This document shows positions 17,325-26,029 of a stretch of 64,000 nucleotides of DNA, one piece after another (position 1 is the stretch's first letter; each line of letters begins with the position of its first letter). The notes under the pieces are model-generated. The model saw nothing but the letters and a program-made list of their open reading frames with translations, was not told the origin of the DNA and ran no database searches. The translations under genes and the position numbers were made by a program. Where the stretch lies: contig CAZAZQ010000001.1 of the NCBI GenBank assembly GCA_964489705.1, forward strand, positions 62,001 to 126,000. The letters run 5' to 3'. The stretch comes from CAZAZQ01 sp964489705 (lineage in GTDB: Bacteria > Zixibacteria > MSB-5A5 > GN15 > FEB-12).

Positions 17325-17999
17325 ATGTACGGAAAAACGAAATTAACCAAAAGGCAGATAAAAGAAGACAAGTTCACTATCTTCATGCTCAGCGCCAAGA
17401 ACCAGCTTCTTGAGAACTGGCAGTATGTCGTCATTGGTATCGCCGCGGTAGCGGTGGCAATTGTCGCTATCGTGTACTACGTCAACGCCCGCCAGGCAAA
17501 AGCCCAACAAGCCGCCACGCGGTACGCCCGTGCTCTGATGGATTACCACAGCGGCAACAGCCAAGTCGCTATTATGGAATTGACTCAGGTAGTTGAAGAG
17601 TACGGCGACGACGACGTGGCGGAGCAAGCCACCTTCCTTTTGGGAAACATCAACTACGAAAGCCGCAACTATCCTGAAGCGATCCGTTTTTATGAGCAGT
17701 ACTTGGCGAAGTATCGAGAAAACAAGCTGAATCGCGCCGCAGCGTTAGCGGGGATTGCCGCCTGTTATGAAAACCAAGGGAAATTCCAAGAAGCGGCGGA
17801 AAAGTATGTCGCCGCCGCAGAAGAGTATCCGGACGGGCCGTTGGTTGGTGATTACTACTATTCCGCGATGCGGAACTTCCTCGAAGTCGGAGATATTGAT
17901 CAGGCGAAAAAGTACCTTGAGCTGGTGAAAGAAGAGTACAAAGACACAGACCGCGCCAACCAAGCGCAACGATTGTTCAGTGAAAAAAGCCACACCTAA
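17325..17999 (+). CDS. Membrane-anchored tetratricopeptide-repeat protein
   Basis: 224 residues. A short basic cytoplasmic tail is followed by one transmembrane helix (about residues 33-54, YVVIGIAAVAVAIVAIVYYV) and then three to four TPR units (for example QATFLLGNINYESRNYPEAI, AALAGIAACYENQGKFQEAA and DYYYSAMRNFLEVGDIDQAK). The layout resembles YfgM/BamD-like periplasmic TPR proteins that support secretion or envelope assembly. The ATG at 17325 follows AGGAG. It is tightly placed before the GH57 gene (24 bases), so the two are probably co-transcribed, though no functional link is obvious. Confidence 0.72.
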   Translation: MYGKTKLTKRQIKEDKFTIFMLSAKNQLLENWQYVVIGIAAVAVAIVAIVYYVNARQAKAQQAATRYARALMDYHSGNSQVAIMELTQVVEEYGDDDVAEQATFLLGNINYESRNYPEAIRFYEQYLAKYRENKLNRAAALAGIAACYENQGKFQEAAEKYVAAAEEYPDGPLVGDYYYSAMRNFLEVGDIDQAKKYLELVKEEYKDTDRANQAQRLFSEKSHT

Positions 18000-18023
18000 C
18001 TTTCTGCCTCACGGAGCCGTATC

Positions 18024-20153
18024 TTGACCGATCACGCTCCCCTCAAGGTTGCCATTCTATGGCACATGCATCAGCCGAATTATCAAGAGCCCAACACCAA
18101 GCAGTTGATTCTGCCGTGGGTTCGTCTCCATGCCACCAAAGACTACCTCGATATGCCGTTAACGGCGGCACAGTATGAAAATGTCCGAGTTACGTTCAAC
18201 CTCGTACCCTCGCTCATCGACCAATTTCAGCTCTACCAAAACGGCGGCACCGACCGTCACCTCGAGCTTTCGAAAATCCCGGCGCATGAACTGACCGAGG
18301 AGCTCAAGCGGGAAATCCTCAATACCTTTTTCTGCTCCCATCCGCCGCGAATGATAGAGCCGTACGAGCGGTATTACGAACTGTTTCGCAAATTGAAGAA
18401 AAATATGGGCGACCCTATCCTGCCGGCGCTGTTTACCTCCGAGGAAATGAGAGATTTGCAGGTCTGGTCGAATTTGGTATGGATAGACCCGATGTTTCGG
18501 ACAGAAGAACCGATTAAGTCACTTTTCGACAAGCAAAAGCAGTTCACCGAAGAAGAAAAACATGCCTTGCTGGAGTGGCAGATTGCTCTCATCGGGCGGA
18601 TAATTCCGACCTACCAAAAGCTCTACAAAGAGGGCAACATCGACATCTCTTTCACCCCGTACTATCATCCTATCCTGCCCTTGCTGTGCGATACGGAAGT
18701 TGCCCGTGAGGCGCTTCCTTCCATCACTCTCCCCCGCCACCGATTCCGGCACCCCGAAGATGCCGAGCGGCAAATCAGCATGTCGAAGGAGCTTTTCCAT
18801 TCCCTGTTCGGGCGGGAAATGGTGGGGATGTGGCCATCGGAAGGCTCGGTCTCCGAAGAAGTGGCTCACCTTCTCATCAAATCGGGCATCCGATGGGCGG
18901 CAACGGATGAAGAAATTCTCTACTATTCGCTGAAAAAATCCGGCTTGGAAACAACCGCTCACACCCCGCACGCCGTCTATGAATACGGTCCCGGCTTGAA
19001 ACTCTTCTTCCGCAATCACGCTTTGTCGGACCGCATCGGTTTCGTTTACTCCGGCTGGGATGCCGACAAGGCGGTAGCGGATTTCATGATTCACTTGAAA
19101 AATATCCGCTCGTCCTTGATAGAGAGAATGGACACGGCGGTAGTTCCCATTATCCTTGACGGTGAAAATGCCTGGGAATACTTCCCCAACGACGGGCACG
19201 ATTTTTTGAACGAGCTCTACCGCCAGTTCGATACCGACCCGGAAATCGAAACCGTCACCATGACCGAGGCGGCGCAATCCTTGCCCGCTATTTCTTTGCC
19301 CTCCCTTTTCGCCGGTTCGTGGATAAACCACAACTTCCGTATCTGGATTGGCCACGAAGAGGACAACAAGGCGTGGGATTTGCTCGCTGAGGCACGAGAG
19401 GCGGTCATTCAGTTTGAAAAGGAACACCCGGATGCCGACCGGGAAAAACTGGCGGCGGCATGGAAGCAAATCTACATCGCGGAGGGTTCCGACTGGTGTT
19501 GGTGGTTCGGCGACGAGCACCTCGGACAAAGCAACGAAGAATTCGACCGCATCTTCCGTCGCCACTTGACCGCCGTCTACGAGTTACTCGACTTGGAAGT
19601 TCCTTTTGAGCTGCTCAGTCCGATTCACAAGGGGGTTACCCTACCTTCCTACACCCTGCCGGATAGCTTGCTCACCCCGATTATCGACGGCAAACGAACG
19701 CACTTCTACGAATGGGCGGGAGCAGGACGGTTCGATTGCAGCCGCGCCGGAGGAGCCATGCACCGGGTAGACCGCTACCTGGACAAGATTTTCTTCGCCT
19801 ACGACCATGAGTATTTTTACGTGCGAGTCGATTTCTTGGAAGAAGAAGCGATAAAAAAACTCGCCGAGCTGAAATTTCTATTGACTTTTTTCACCCCGGC
19901 GATAAAAAATATAGAAATCATTCTCGGCGAGGAAGCAGCTCCATGCCGGGAAACGGAAACGTACCGCTATTGCCTGGACAAAGTGTTGGAAATCGCCGTC
20001 AAGCGGACGTACCTATGGGAGGACGGTTTTGGAACCATCGGACTGAAAGTGGAATTGTTCAAGGGACGACAGCTTTTGGAAACTCAACCGGAGAAGGAAG
20101 CGATTACTTTTGAGGTATACCAGAAACAGAAAGAATTGTTTTGGCCTACGTAG
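18024..20153 (+). CDS. Glycoside hydrolase family 57 protein (alpha-glucan active)
   Basis: 709 residues, no signal peptide, so probably cytoplasmic. The GH57 signatures are present in order: HMHQPNY near the N-terminus, YYHPILPLL, the nucleophile glutamate in GMWPSEGSVSE, and the acid/base aspartate in ILDGENAWEYF. Family members cleave or rearrange alpha-1,4 or alpha-1,6 glucan (amylase, amylopullulanase, 4-alpha-glucanotransferase, branching enzyme). The subtype cannot be fixed. The C-terminal 150 residues form a beta-rich domain like those seen in GH57 pullulanase-type proteins. Translation probably begins at TTG 18024 after a CGGAGCC site. It follows the TPR gene and is likely involved in glycogen turnover. 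Confidence 0.88.
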   Translation: MTDHAPLKVAILWHMHQPNYQEPNTKQLILPWVRLHATKDYLDMPLTAAQYENVRVTFNLVPSLIDQFQLYQNGGTDRHLELSKIPAHELTEELKREILNTFFCSHPPRMIEPYERYYELFRKLKKNMGDPILPALFTSEEMRDLQVWSNLVWIDPMFRTEEPIKSLFDKQKQFTEEEKHALLEWQIALIGRIIPTYQKLYKEGNIDISFTPYYHPILPLLCDTEVAREALPSITLPRHRFRHPEDAERQISMSKELFHSLFGREMVGMWPSEGSVSEEVAHLLIKSGIRWAATDEEILYYSLKKSGLETTAHTPHAVYEYGPGLKLFFRNHALSDRIGFVYSGWDADKAVADFMIHLKNIRSSLIERMDTAVVPIILDGENAWEYFPNDGHDFLNELYRQFDTDPEIETVTMTEAAQSLPAISLPSLFAGSWINHNFRIWIGHEEDNKAWDLLAEAREAVIQFEKEHPDADREKLAAAWKQIYIAEGSDWCWWFGDEHLGQSNEEFDRIFRRHLTAVYELLDLEVPFELLSPIHKGVTLPSYTLPDSLLTPIIDGKRTHFYEWAGAGRFDCSRAGGAMHRVDRYLDKIFFAYDHEYFYVRVDFLEEEAIKKLAELKFLLTFFTPAIKNIEIILGEEAAPCRETETYRYCLDKVLEIAVKRTYLWEDGFGTIGLKVELFKGRQLLETQPEKEAITFEVYQKQKELFWPT

Positions 20154-20197
20154 GCGGAGATAGAAGAGTGTGAGTAAACACAAAGGCGGGAGAAACC

Positions 20198-20614
20198 ATG
20201 GGAGACTCTTTTTTCAAGAACGATACGACGGAAAAACCGAGCGGTGACATCCCTCACTTGGAGGACAATTTGTCCCAAGCGAAGCCGGAGGGAAACGACT
20301 CCACTGCCGGTGCGGCGATGGACGAAGGACGCCTGGGAGCGATCCTTTCCTACCTCCCGTTTTTATGTTTCATCCCACTTTTGAATATGAAAGACAACCG
20401 CGAAGTGCTGTTTCATGCCCGACAAGGAGTAATCCTTTTCCTGATTGAGTTGGTTGCCGTGATTTTCCTTATCGACGGGATTTCCGATTTCATTTTCAAA
20501 GTCATCCTCATCGCTGCCCTGGCGTTCTCTGTGGCGGGGGTTTACTTTGCCTTTCAGGGGAAAAAACGGAAGTTCCCTGTCATCGGTGACATCGCCGAAA
20601 AAACCAAGCTCTAA
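20198..20614 (+). CDS. Small DUF4870/Tic20-like membrane protein
   Basis: 138 residues. A polar, Asp/Glu-rich 45-residue N-terminus precedes a DUF4870-like core: GRLGAILSYLPFLCFIPL, then FHARQGVILFLIELVAVIF, and a last helix near VILIAALAFSVAGVYFAF. Three to four membrane helices are expected. Proteins of this family are common but have no settled function. The Arg-Gln-Gly of HARQG is the family hallmark. GGGAGAAACC precedes the ATG. It is the last gene of the rightward run and is closed by a bidirectional terminator. Confidence 0.72.
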   Translation: MGDSFFKNDTTEKPSGDIPHLEDNLSQAKPEGNDSTAGAAMDEGRLGAILSYLPFLCFIPLLNMKDNREVLFHARQGVILFLIELVAVIFLIDGISDFIFKVILIAALAFSVAGVYFAFQGKKRKFPVIGDIAEKTKL

Positions 20615-20640
20615 GAGACGGTACAAAAAACGCTTACGGT

Positions 20641-20672
20641 AAAAGCCAACCTCACAGCAGGTTGGCTTTTTA
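20641..20672. terminator. Bidirectional rho-independent terminator
   Basis: AAAAGCCAACCT and AGGTTGGCTTTTT form a 12-bp stem with a 6-base loop and T-runs on both strands. It separates the DUF4870 gene (+) from the end of the T6SS locus (-). Confidence 0.88.
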
Positions 20673-20702
20673 CTTTTCCGGAATACACTTTTTCGAGAAG
20701 GC

Positions 20703-21236
20703 TCAATCGCTTAAGATAACGATTTCCTCGGTGATTTTTGCAGGGAACGGCTTGTCTGCCGGAATGACCGCTTCGCTTCCCTTGATAAACAAACCGAAAA
20801 TAAACAAGTAAGAAAGGAGCTTGCGCCCTTTCCCTTTGGCGCGAATCGTTCCCGTGCCGTCTTCGGTTATGGCTTGGAGTTTGATTTTCTTGTCCCCTTC
20901 CGCCTTATACGCTCCGTCCGGCTCCAAGCCGACCAGCACTACTTCCACTTCACCGGGCTTGCCGCCCCGCCCTGCCGGTTTGACCGATTTCACCCGCGCC
21001 GTACCGACGGCACCATCCTTCACGACGATAATGCCACCGTAATTAATCGCTCCGTGTAAACGAATCGGGATAATATCTCCCGGGGCGACATATTTGGACG
21101 ATACTTCCTGATCAAAAACCACCTGGACTTCCGTTCCGGCGGCGAGAATAACATCCGCTTTCGCTTTCGCTGCGAAAAACATCACCAGTAAAAAAACGAA
21201 TACTTGCCCAACGCTACGAACATATTTCTTGCTCAT
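20703..21236 (-). CDS. Secreted beta-rich protein at the end of the T6SS locus
   Basis: 177 residues with a signal peptide (RSVGQVFVFLLVMFFAAKAKA) and no lipobox. The mature part looks like two small beta domains: AGTEVQVVFDQEVSSKYVAPG, then GGIIVVKDGAVGTARVKSVKPAGRGGKPGEV. A hydrophobic patch LLSYLFIFGLFIKG lies near residue 145. I do not recognise a named family. Some periplasmic proteins with a conserved GAVGTA-like loop are similar in style. It starts 39 bases after the TssM-like gene on the same strand, so it may be a periplasmic accessory of the secretion machine. That is inference from position only. Confidence 0.6.
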   Translation of the reverse strand: MSKKYVRSVGQVFVFLLVMFFAAKAKADVILAAGTEVQVVFDQEVSSKYVAPGDIIPIRLHGAINYGGIIVVKDGAVGTARVKSVKPAGRGGKPGEVEVVLVGLEPDGAYKAEGDKKIKLQAITEDGTGTIRAKGKGRKLLSYLFIFGLFIKGSEAVIPADKPFPAKITEEIVILSD

Positions 21237-21275
21237 TCTGTTCTCCTCTCATTCCGTCCCAACCATAACGTTTTT

Positions 21276-23501
21276 TTAGAACTTAGGCAAGTCATCATTC
21301 GGATTCTTGTCAAAACTTATGGCGATTTTCTTCCCCGAGGGAAAAGTGATTTCCCCGTTCATTTCAAAAAGAGCCAACTTGTCGTCCAATACCTTCAGCT
21401 CGGTGGGGTTCTTCCCCCACGTCTCATCGGAAGGGTTGACATGATTCTTGTCAAGCGCCAGATAAATGTGATCGCCGGCTCGCCAGGTGATACTATAAAC
21501 TTTTCCCCCTTTCCGGTACAGGTTTCCGACCTGCCAATCACCGGTCTTGCCGTTTTTCTTGACCATGATGTGGAGATGGTAGCCGTCCGGACAGTAGGTC
21601 AAGCTGAAGTTGTACTTCCGTCGGTCGGTCAGGAACCGATTGGCTCGGCTCAAATAGGTCTTTATCCGCTCGACATCCTTCTGACGGGCGGGATTGCTTG
21701 CCAGCTTCGCTTTCAGCTTTCTCAATTTTTTAACAGCGGTAATCAAGAGGTAATGCGGATCGCGACGGCTGTTGATTTCATTTATCAAGGCATCAAGTTC
21801 CCCCCCGGCTTGCTCGACCACCTGTACCTGCCGTTCTTCAATCAGGTAGCCTTTGGCGGCATTTTTCAGCGCCTTACCCAGAGCAATTTCACCACTGCTG
21901 AGGTCTGTGCCGAAGAAACTGCTGTCGCTCTCCACCTGCTTGACCACTTTCTGCCACGCTTCTTTGGAAGAGCGCTTCAAGGCTTCTTTGAAAAGTCCCC
22001 ACAACTTCCACGCCCGGTTACTGCGCGCGAACAAAACCGATGAGGAATCCATTGTCTGGTATTGCCGCAAGGCTTCTTCCAAGCTCTTCTGCTCCGGTGT
22101 CAACCGAACGCTGTCGGCGCTCAAATCAACCGAGGGCCAATTCTTCTTGTCGTTGACAATCGCCGCCATCCCCTTGATGGTTTTGTCCAGTTTGCGAAGC
22201 TCTTCTCCGAGGATATCCTTGTCGTAAAGACTGCGGATACGTTCCGCCGGAACCAAGAAGCGGTCAAAGAGCCATTTCACCGTCCAGGAATTCTGGTATT
22301 TTCGATAAGCGGTTTTAATCTTCCGACGCTCTTCGGAAGTGGCACCGGCACGGCTTCCCCCGTACTGGGCAAGGATATTGTCTTCCGCCCGCACCGTCCG
22401 CGGCAACAGCCAGTTGAAATGGTAGAGGTAAGGGGCAGAGAAAACACCCACCCATATCAGACTCGCCAGCGCGACATACTTTGCCGCCGCCCGGATTTTT
22501 TGAATCCGCCGGTTGCGGACAATCGCCCGGAGCATCCAATAGAAAGGCGCTTTGACGCCGATGGGAGTGATTTTTGCCGGAGGGGCGTAAATCGAGCGGC
22601 CGATGTCGGTGCCGATTTTCTGCGGTGTCTGGCCGGTATTGGAAACGAAAAATATCTGGAAATCGAGCGTCCGCCCGACCACCACCTTAAGAAACTCTTT
22701 GAGCTTGACCAGAATGTTTCTTACCGAGCCCGCCCACTCTTCGTTCGAGGCAATCTTGTTGCTGGTGAGGATGCGGTCGAGAAAGACTTCGTAGTCTTCG
22801 GCAAGGAAACTCTCATCCTCCGGGCTGATAAGCACCGTTTGCGTGTCGGAGGAGAAACCGGGCAGGATATCCGCTTTGGTGACAACGAGAGCAATCGGTA
22901 TCGGCAAGCGTCGATGAAGCGGCGCCAACCGTTCCAGCATATTCACAAAAGAGGCGACGTGCGCTTGGGTCTGGGCATCGGAGCCGAGCATTTTGGGGTC
23001 GTAGAAAAAGAGGATGCCTTGAGCGCCAGCCATGAAGTCGATGACTTTGTCGGCAAGCTCGTGCTGTTCGGCAATGGAAACCGCCTTACCGTCGTAGTCG
23101 TAGCTGACGACGGAAATCTTTTTCTTTCGGTCCAAAATGGCATTGAAGCGGAGAACTTTGTCCCCCTTGGTCGGGTCGGGGAATTTTTTCTCTTCCCGAA
23201 GGTCAACGACGGTTCCGACCTCGGTGGTCGAACCGATCCCCCAAATCGCCCGGTAGTTGGCAAGAAGTTCATTTGCCGTGGCGCTGTCGGTAACCGCTAT
23301 TTGCAGGTCTTTGGAAACCTTGCACTCCTCGTTGAGAACGGTAAAGTATACTGTTTTCCCCGCATTGGCGTGACCGTAAATGCCTACCCGCACGCCGGAG
23401 GGCCATTGATAGCTGCCGGTCGCCGCGGCGCCTTTCCCTTTTGCTTCCGATGCCTTCTTAGCACCCTTTTTGAAAAACTTGAACAGCTTCCCTATCTTCA
23501 C
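21276..23501 (-). CDS. tssM-like: Compact TssM-like GTPase/membrane protein of the T6SS
   Basis: 741 residues. The N-terminal GTPase domain has a P-loop (GIYGHANAGKT, about residues 40-50), a switch region (VVSYDYDGKAV) and a G4 motif VVTKAD. One transmembrane helix follows (about residues 340-365, YVALASLIWVGVFSAPYLYHF). The C-terminal half should be periplasmic and ends in a beta domain (ITWRAGDHIYLALD, DKLALFEMNGEITFPSGKK) that resembles the end of TssM/IcmF. Canonical TssM has about 1,100 residues with two helices before the GTPase and one after. Here the first pair is missing. A GTG at 23501 starts it. It lies last among the T6SS core genes after a TssL-like gene. TssM identity rests on domain order and position. 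Confidence 0.6.
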   Translation of the reverse strand: MKIGKLFKFFKKGAKKASEAKGKGAAATGSYQWPSGVRVGIYGHANAGKTVYFTVLNEECKVSKDLQIAVTDSATANELLANYRAIWGIGSTTEVGTVVDLREEKKFPDPTKGDKVLRFNAILDRKKKISVVSYDYDGKAVSIAEQHELADKVIDFMAGAQGILFFYDPKMLGSDAQTQAHVASFVNMLERLAPLHRRLPIPIALVVTKADILPGFSSDTQTVLISPEDESFLAEDYEVFLDRILTSNKIASNEEWAGSVRNILVKLKEFLKVVVGRTLDFQIFFVSNTGQTPQKIGTDIGRSIYAPPAKITPIGVKAPFYWMLRAIVRNRRIQKIRAAAKYVALASLIWVGVFSAPYLYHFNWLLPRTVRAEDNILAQYGGSRAGATSEERRKIKTAYRKYQNSWTVKWLFDRFLVPAERIRSLYDKDILGEELRKLDKTIKGMAAIVNDKKNWPSVDLSADSVRLTPEQKSLEEALRQYQTMDSSSVLFARSNRAWKLWGLFKEALKRSSKEAWQKVVKQVESDSSFFGTDLSSGEIALGKALKNAAKGYLIEERQVQVVEQAGGELDALINEINSRRDPHYLLITAVKKLRKLKAKLASNPARQKDVERIKTYLSRANRFLTDRRKYNFSLTYCPDGYHLHIMVKKNGKTGDWQVGNLYRKGGKVYSITWRAGDHIYLALDKNHVNPSDETWGKNPTELKVLDDKLALFEMNGEITFPSGKKIAISFDKNPNDDLPKF

Positions 23502-23540
23502 AATCCGCTCACATCCCTGTTACATACGCTGGTTGTCATG

Positions 23541-24476
23541 TTACTTTCCCATACTCTTCTGCATCGTTTGCGAACGCTGCTGGAAAATTTCAAACTGCCG
23601 GTGCGAGTAATCCTGCCATTTCCGAGGGACGTACCACGCCACCAAAAGGAAAAGAAGAATTATCACCCCATAAAACACAAAAGCCGGATTTCGCTGGGTC
23701 ATAATCAAGCGGAAATACCGCCAACTGGAAAAGGCTCCTTTGAGCTTCCCCAACAAGACACTGCCGAGGTTTTTCACTTTTGACCAGAAACTGGTCTCCA
23801 CCAGGTAGCGCCACTCTTTCAACAAGTGCTCATAGAGGCGGCTTTTGTGCCGCAACTTGTTGAAAGCATCAATGCGCATAAGATGGAACTCCAGCGAGGA
23901 TCGCTCCGTAAGAACGTCACCGCCCAGTTGCAACCGCCGCCGCGCCAGCTCAAGAAACTTCATCGGCTCCGACATCGCCTGAAACTGTTCCGGCGTGAGG
24001 TCGACCTTCACGCTCTTCCCAAAGGTATTGAGATAACGCGCTATCTCATCCAAGAGAAAAGAATGGAGGCGGAAATTGTTGTTCAGGCTTCCTTCCTGAA
24101 ACAACAACGGCGTCAGGTGATTTTCAAAGAAAGGGACATCCTGCTTAATCGCCCGCACCCCGCGGCAATAGCTGTAGGCTTGATTCGACTGTCCGTCGAT
24201 GTCGGCTTCCGATTCGAAAAAGGTAATGAGTATTTGCAATGTCAACTGACGCAGGTCAGAACTGGTCAACGGATGCTGTTTGAGCTTTTCCAAGAAGAAC
24301 CGGTCGAGTTCGATGGCTTTGTCGCGCTGCTGTCGCAACGCCTGAAAAACCGCTCCGATACCCTGGTAGGTTTGGAGGAAGGCTTCCGTTTCAAATTCGG
24401 CATAGTTCGTCTCGTACGTCTTCAAGTACCGAAACAAATCTTCCACATACGATATTACCGCTTTGTCACCCGTCAT
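23541..24476 (-). CDS. tssL-like: TssL/DotU-like membrane protein of the T6SS
   Basis: 311 residues: a long all-helical cytoplasmic part (residues 1-260), one transmembrane helix near the C-terminus (NPAFVFYGVIILLFLLVAWYV, about 262-284) and a short tail of about 28 residues. This tail-anchored layout matches TssL (DotU), which partners TssM and the baseplate. Sequence identity to known TssL is not obvious to me, so the call depends on layout and on position between TssK and the TssM-like gene. The ribosome site GGAAGATACGG overlaps the end of the tssK stop region, 13 bases away. No peptidoglycan-binding extension is present. Confidence 0.55.
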   Translation of the reverse strand: MTGDKAVISYVEDLFRYLKTYETNYAEFETEAFLQTYQGIGAVFQALRQQRDKAIELDRFFLEKLKQHPLTSSDLRQLTLQILITFFESEADIDGQSNQAYSYCRGVRAIKQDVPFFENHLTPLLFQEGSLNNNFRLHSFLLDEIARYLNTFGKSVKVDLTPEQFQAMSEPMKFLELARRRLQLGGDVLTERSSLEFHLMRIDAFNKLRHKSRLYEHLLKEWRYLVETSFWSKVKNLGSVLLGKLKGAFSSWRYFRLIMTQRNPAFVFYGVIILLFLLVAWYVPRKWQDYSHRQFEIFQQRSQTMQKSMGK

Positions 24477-24489
24477 ATCCGTATCTTCC

Positions 24490-25941
24490 TTACAGCGCGT
24501 ACACGATTAAATCCATCTTCCCCAAATCGGCAAACTTGCGGGCACCTTCCTGTGCCCCACGGAAAATCAACGTCACCTGATACACTGACGGTGATTTCAG
24601 CATATCCTGCGGATGCAGCGCCACTTTGTTTCCGAACGTCACAGTATCGACTTCTACCGGATCGGTCTCCCCCAAGCCGCGCGCTTCGTTCAACCCCAAC
24701 CGGACTTGCATATTCGTCCACTCTCCGGCGGTGAAAAGGTCCTTGGAAAGCAAGATAACGGTGTCGGACATTGCCCGCGGTTCGGCGACGCTTATCACAA
24801 GGTAACTCAACTCCCCCACCTGCTCGACACGGCTTTCCTTATAGTCAACCACCCGGTAGGTCTGCCCGCGGTAGGTCAACGTATCCGTCGCGACAGCTTG
24901 CTCGCCGAGTTGGTCGCGCTTGACTTGCGCCAAAAAGCCCAACACCTCCCGGATATTGGCGAGAATACCGTCGATGGCATGAACATGCTTCCCCAGCTCG
25001 GTGTGGTCGTAATCGGCTAACAGAAAACTTTCCACCTCGGCGACAAAACGTCCCACATCCGAGTTCATTTGTTTGACGAAAAAGCGCTCGTTCAAAAAGT
25101 CCTTCAAACCGGGATTGAGATTCAACAAGGTGGTGAATATCCGAAACAGCTTTTTGAAGTAGAGCACCATATCCAAGGGATGGAAAGCATTCTTCCCGAT
25201 ACGGAAATCGTCGAGAGTCGACGAGAGATATGCCGCCATTTGAAAGATGGTGTTTCGGAAAGCGGTCTGGAGACCGGTCTGCTCCCCTTTCAGCACGCCG
25301 CCGCTTGCCATAGCGGCATACGCCCGCGAGGACAAGGAGAGAAGGTTTTCCAGTCTATTGCGAAACTCCGCTGTCTTTTGCGCCAACCGTTCTTCGGCGT
25401 TGACCGTCACACAGGGGGGGAAATACCGTTCGGAGAGTCTCGGCTCACCGTCAGCGAGCGTGACTTCGGCAATCTTCAGGTACTGTCCCTCCGGCAAAGC
25501 GGGCGGCTGACCGAGGGTAAGCACATAGTTGCCGGTCAGATAAGGAATCCGCGGGATATCCTCCTGAGGATCCGGTTCGCCGACTTGCTTTTTCTCCGTC
25601 GGATTGACGCCCAAGTACACGGCAACGGACGAAGCGCCTGTTTCCAACTCAGCGGCAGGAGCACTCTGGTTGCTTTCGTTTATCTCTATGATAAAACCGT
25701 CCGGGGTAATTGCCTGGCAGCGGCTTACTTCTACCCGCAGGCGGTTACCGTTTTTTACAAGGTTCATGCTCAACGCCGGTTTGCCGGAGGACGATTTCTT
25801 TGTCAACCCGTATCGGTCTCCGCTCTGCAAGGCATACCAGCGCGTCAATTCCTCAAAATATTTCTCTTGGTCTTTGAGATGCTGCTGGGTTACCAGCATC
25901 CCATCGACCCAATTTACGGAAAACAAGCGTACGTCACTCAT
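24490..25941 (-). CDS. tssK: T6SS baseplate subunit TssK
   Basis: 483 residues. The opening (VNWVDGMLVTQQHLKDQEKYFEELTRWYALQSGDRYGL) carries the TssK pattern of a W-x-G-M-x-x-x-P/Q-Q-H-F/L motif. A beta-sandwich shoulder (LRVEVSRCQAITPDGFIIEI), a helical neck (residues 170-330) and a C-terminal head ending in DLIVYAL follow. TssK bridges the baseplate wedge to the TssL/M membrane complex. It starts 88 bases after tssG, with GAGG before the ATG. Length is near the usual 440-450, slightly longer. Confidence 0.82.
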   Translation of the reverse strand: MSDVRLFSVNWVDGMLVTQQHLKDQEKYFEELTRWYALQSGDRYGLTKKSSSGKPALSMNLVKNGNRLRVEVSRCQAITPDGFIIEINESNQSAPAAELETGASSVAVYLGVNPTEKKQVGEPDPQEDIPRIPYLTGNYVLTLGQPPALPEGQYLKIAEVTLADGEPRLSERYFPPCVTVNAEERLAQKTAEFRNRLENLLSLSSRAYAAMASGGVLKGEQTGLQTAFRNTIFQMAAYLSSTLDDFRIGKNAFHPLDMVLYFKKLFRIFTTLLNLNPGLKDFLNERFFVKQMNSDVGRFVAEVESFLLADYDHTELGKHVHAIDGILANIREVLGFLAQVKRDQLGEQAVATDTLTYRGQTYRVVDYKESRVEQVGELSYLVISVAEPRAMSDTVILLSKDLFTAGEWTNMQVRLGLNEARGLGETDPVEVDTVTFGNKVALHPQDMLKSPSVYQVTLIFRGAQEGARKFADLGKMDLIVYAL

Positions 25942-26029
25942 TATCTTGCCTCAAGAATTTCCAGCAGAATTTATGTCTCAATAATTTCAATGTCAACTTC
26001 AATACCCTTCGAGAATGTTCCTTCCTTCG

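Noticed and set aside
22062..23783. Long open frame on the plus strand opposite the TssM-like gene
   Set aside because: Arg/His-rich low-information translation without ribosome site, antisense to a well-supported gene.
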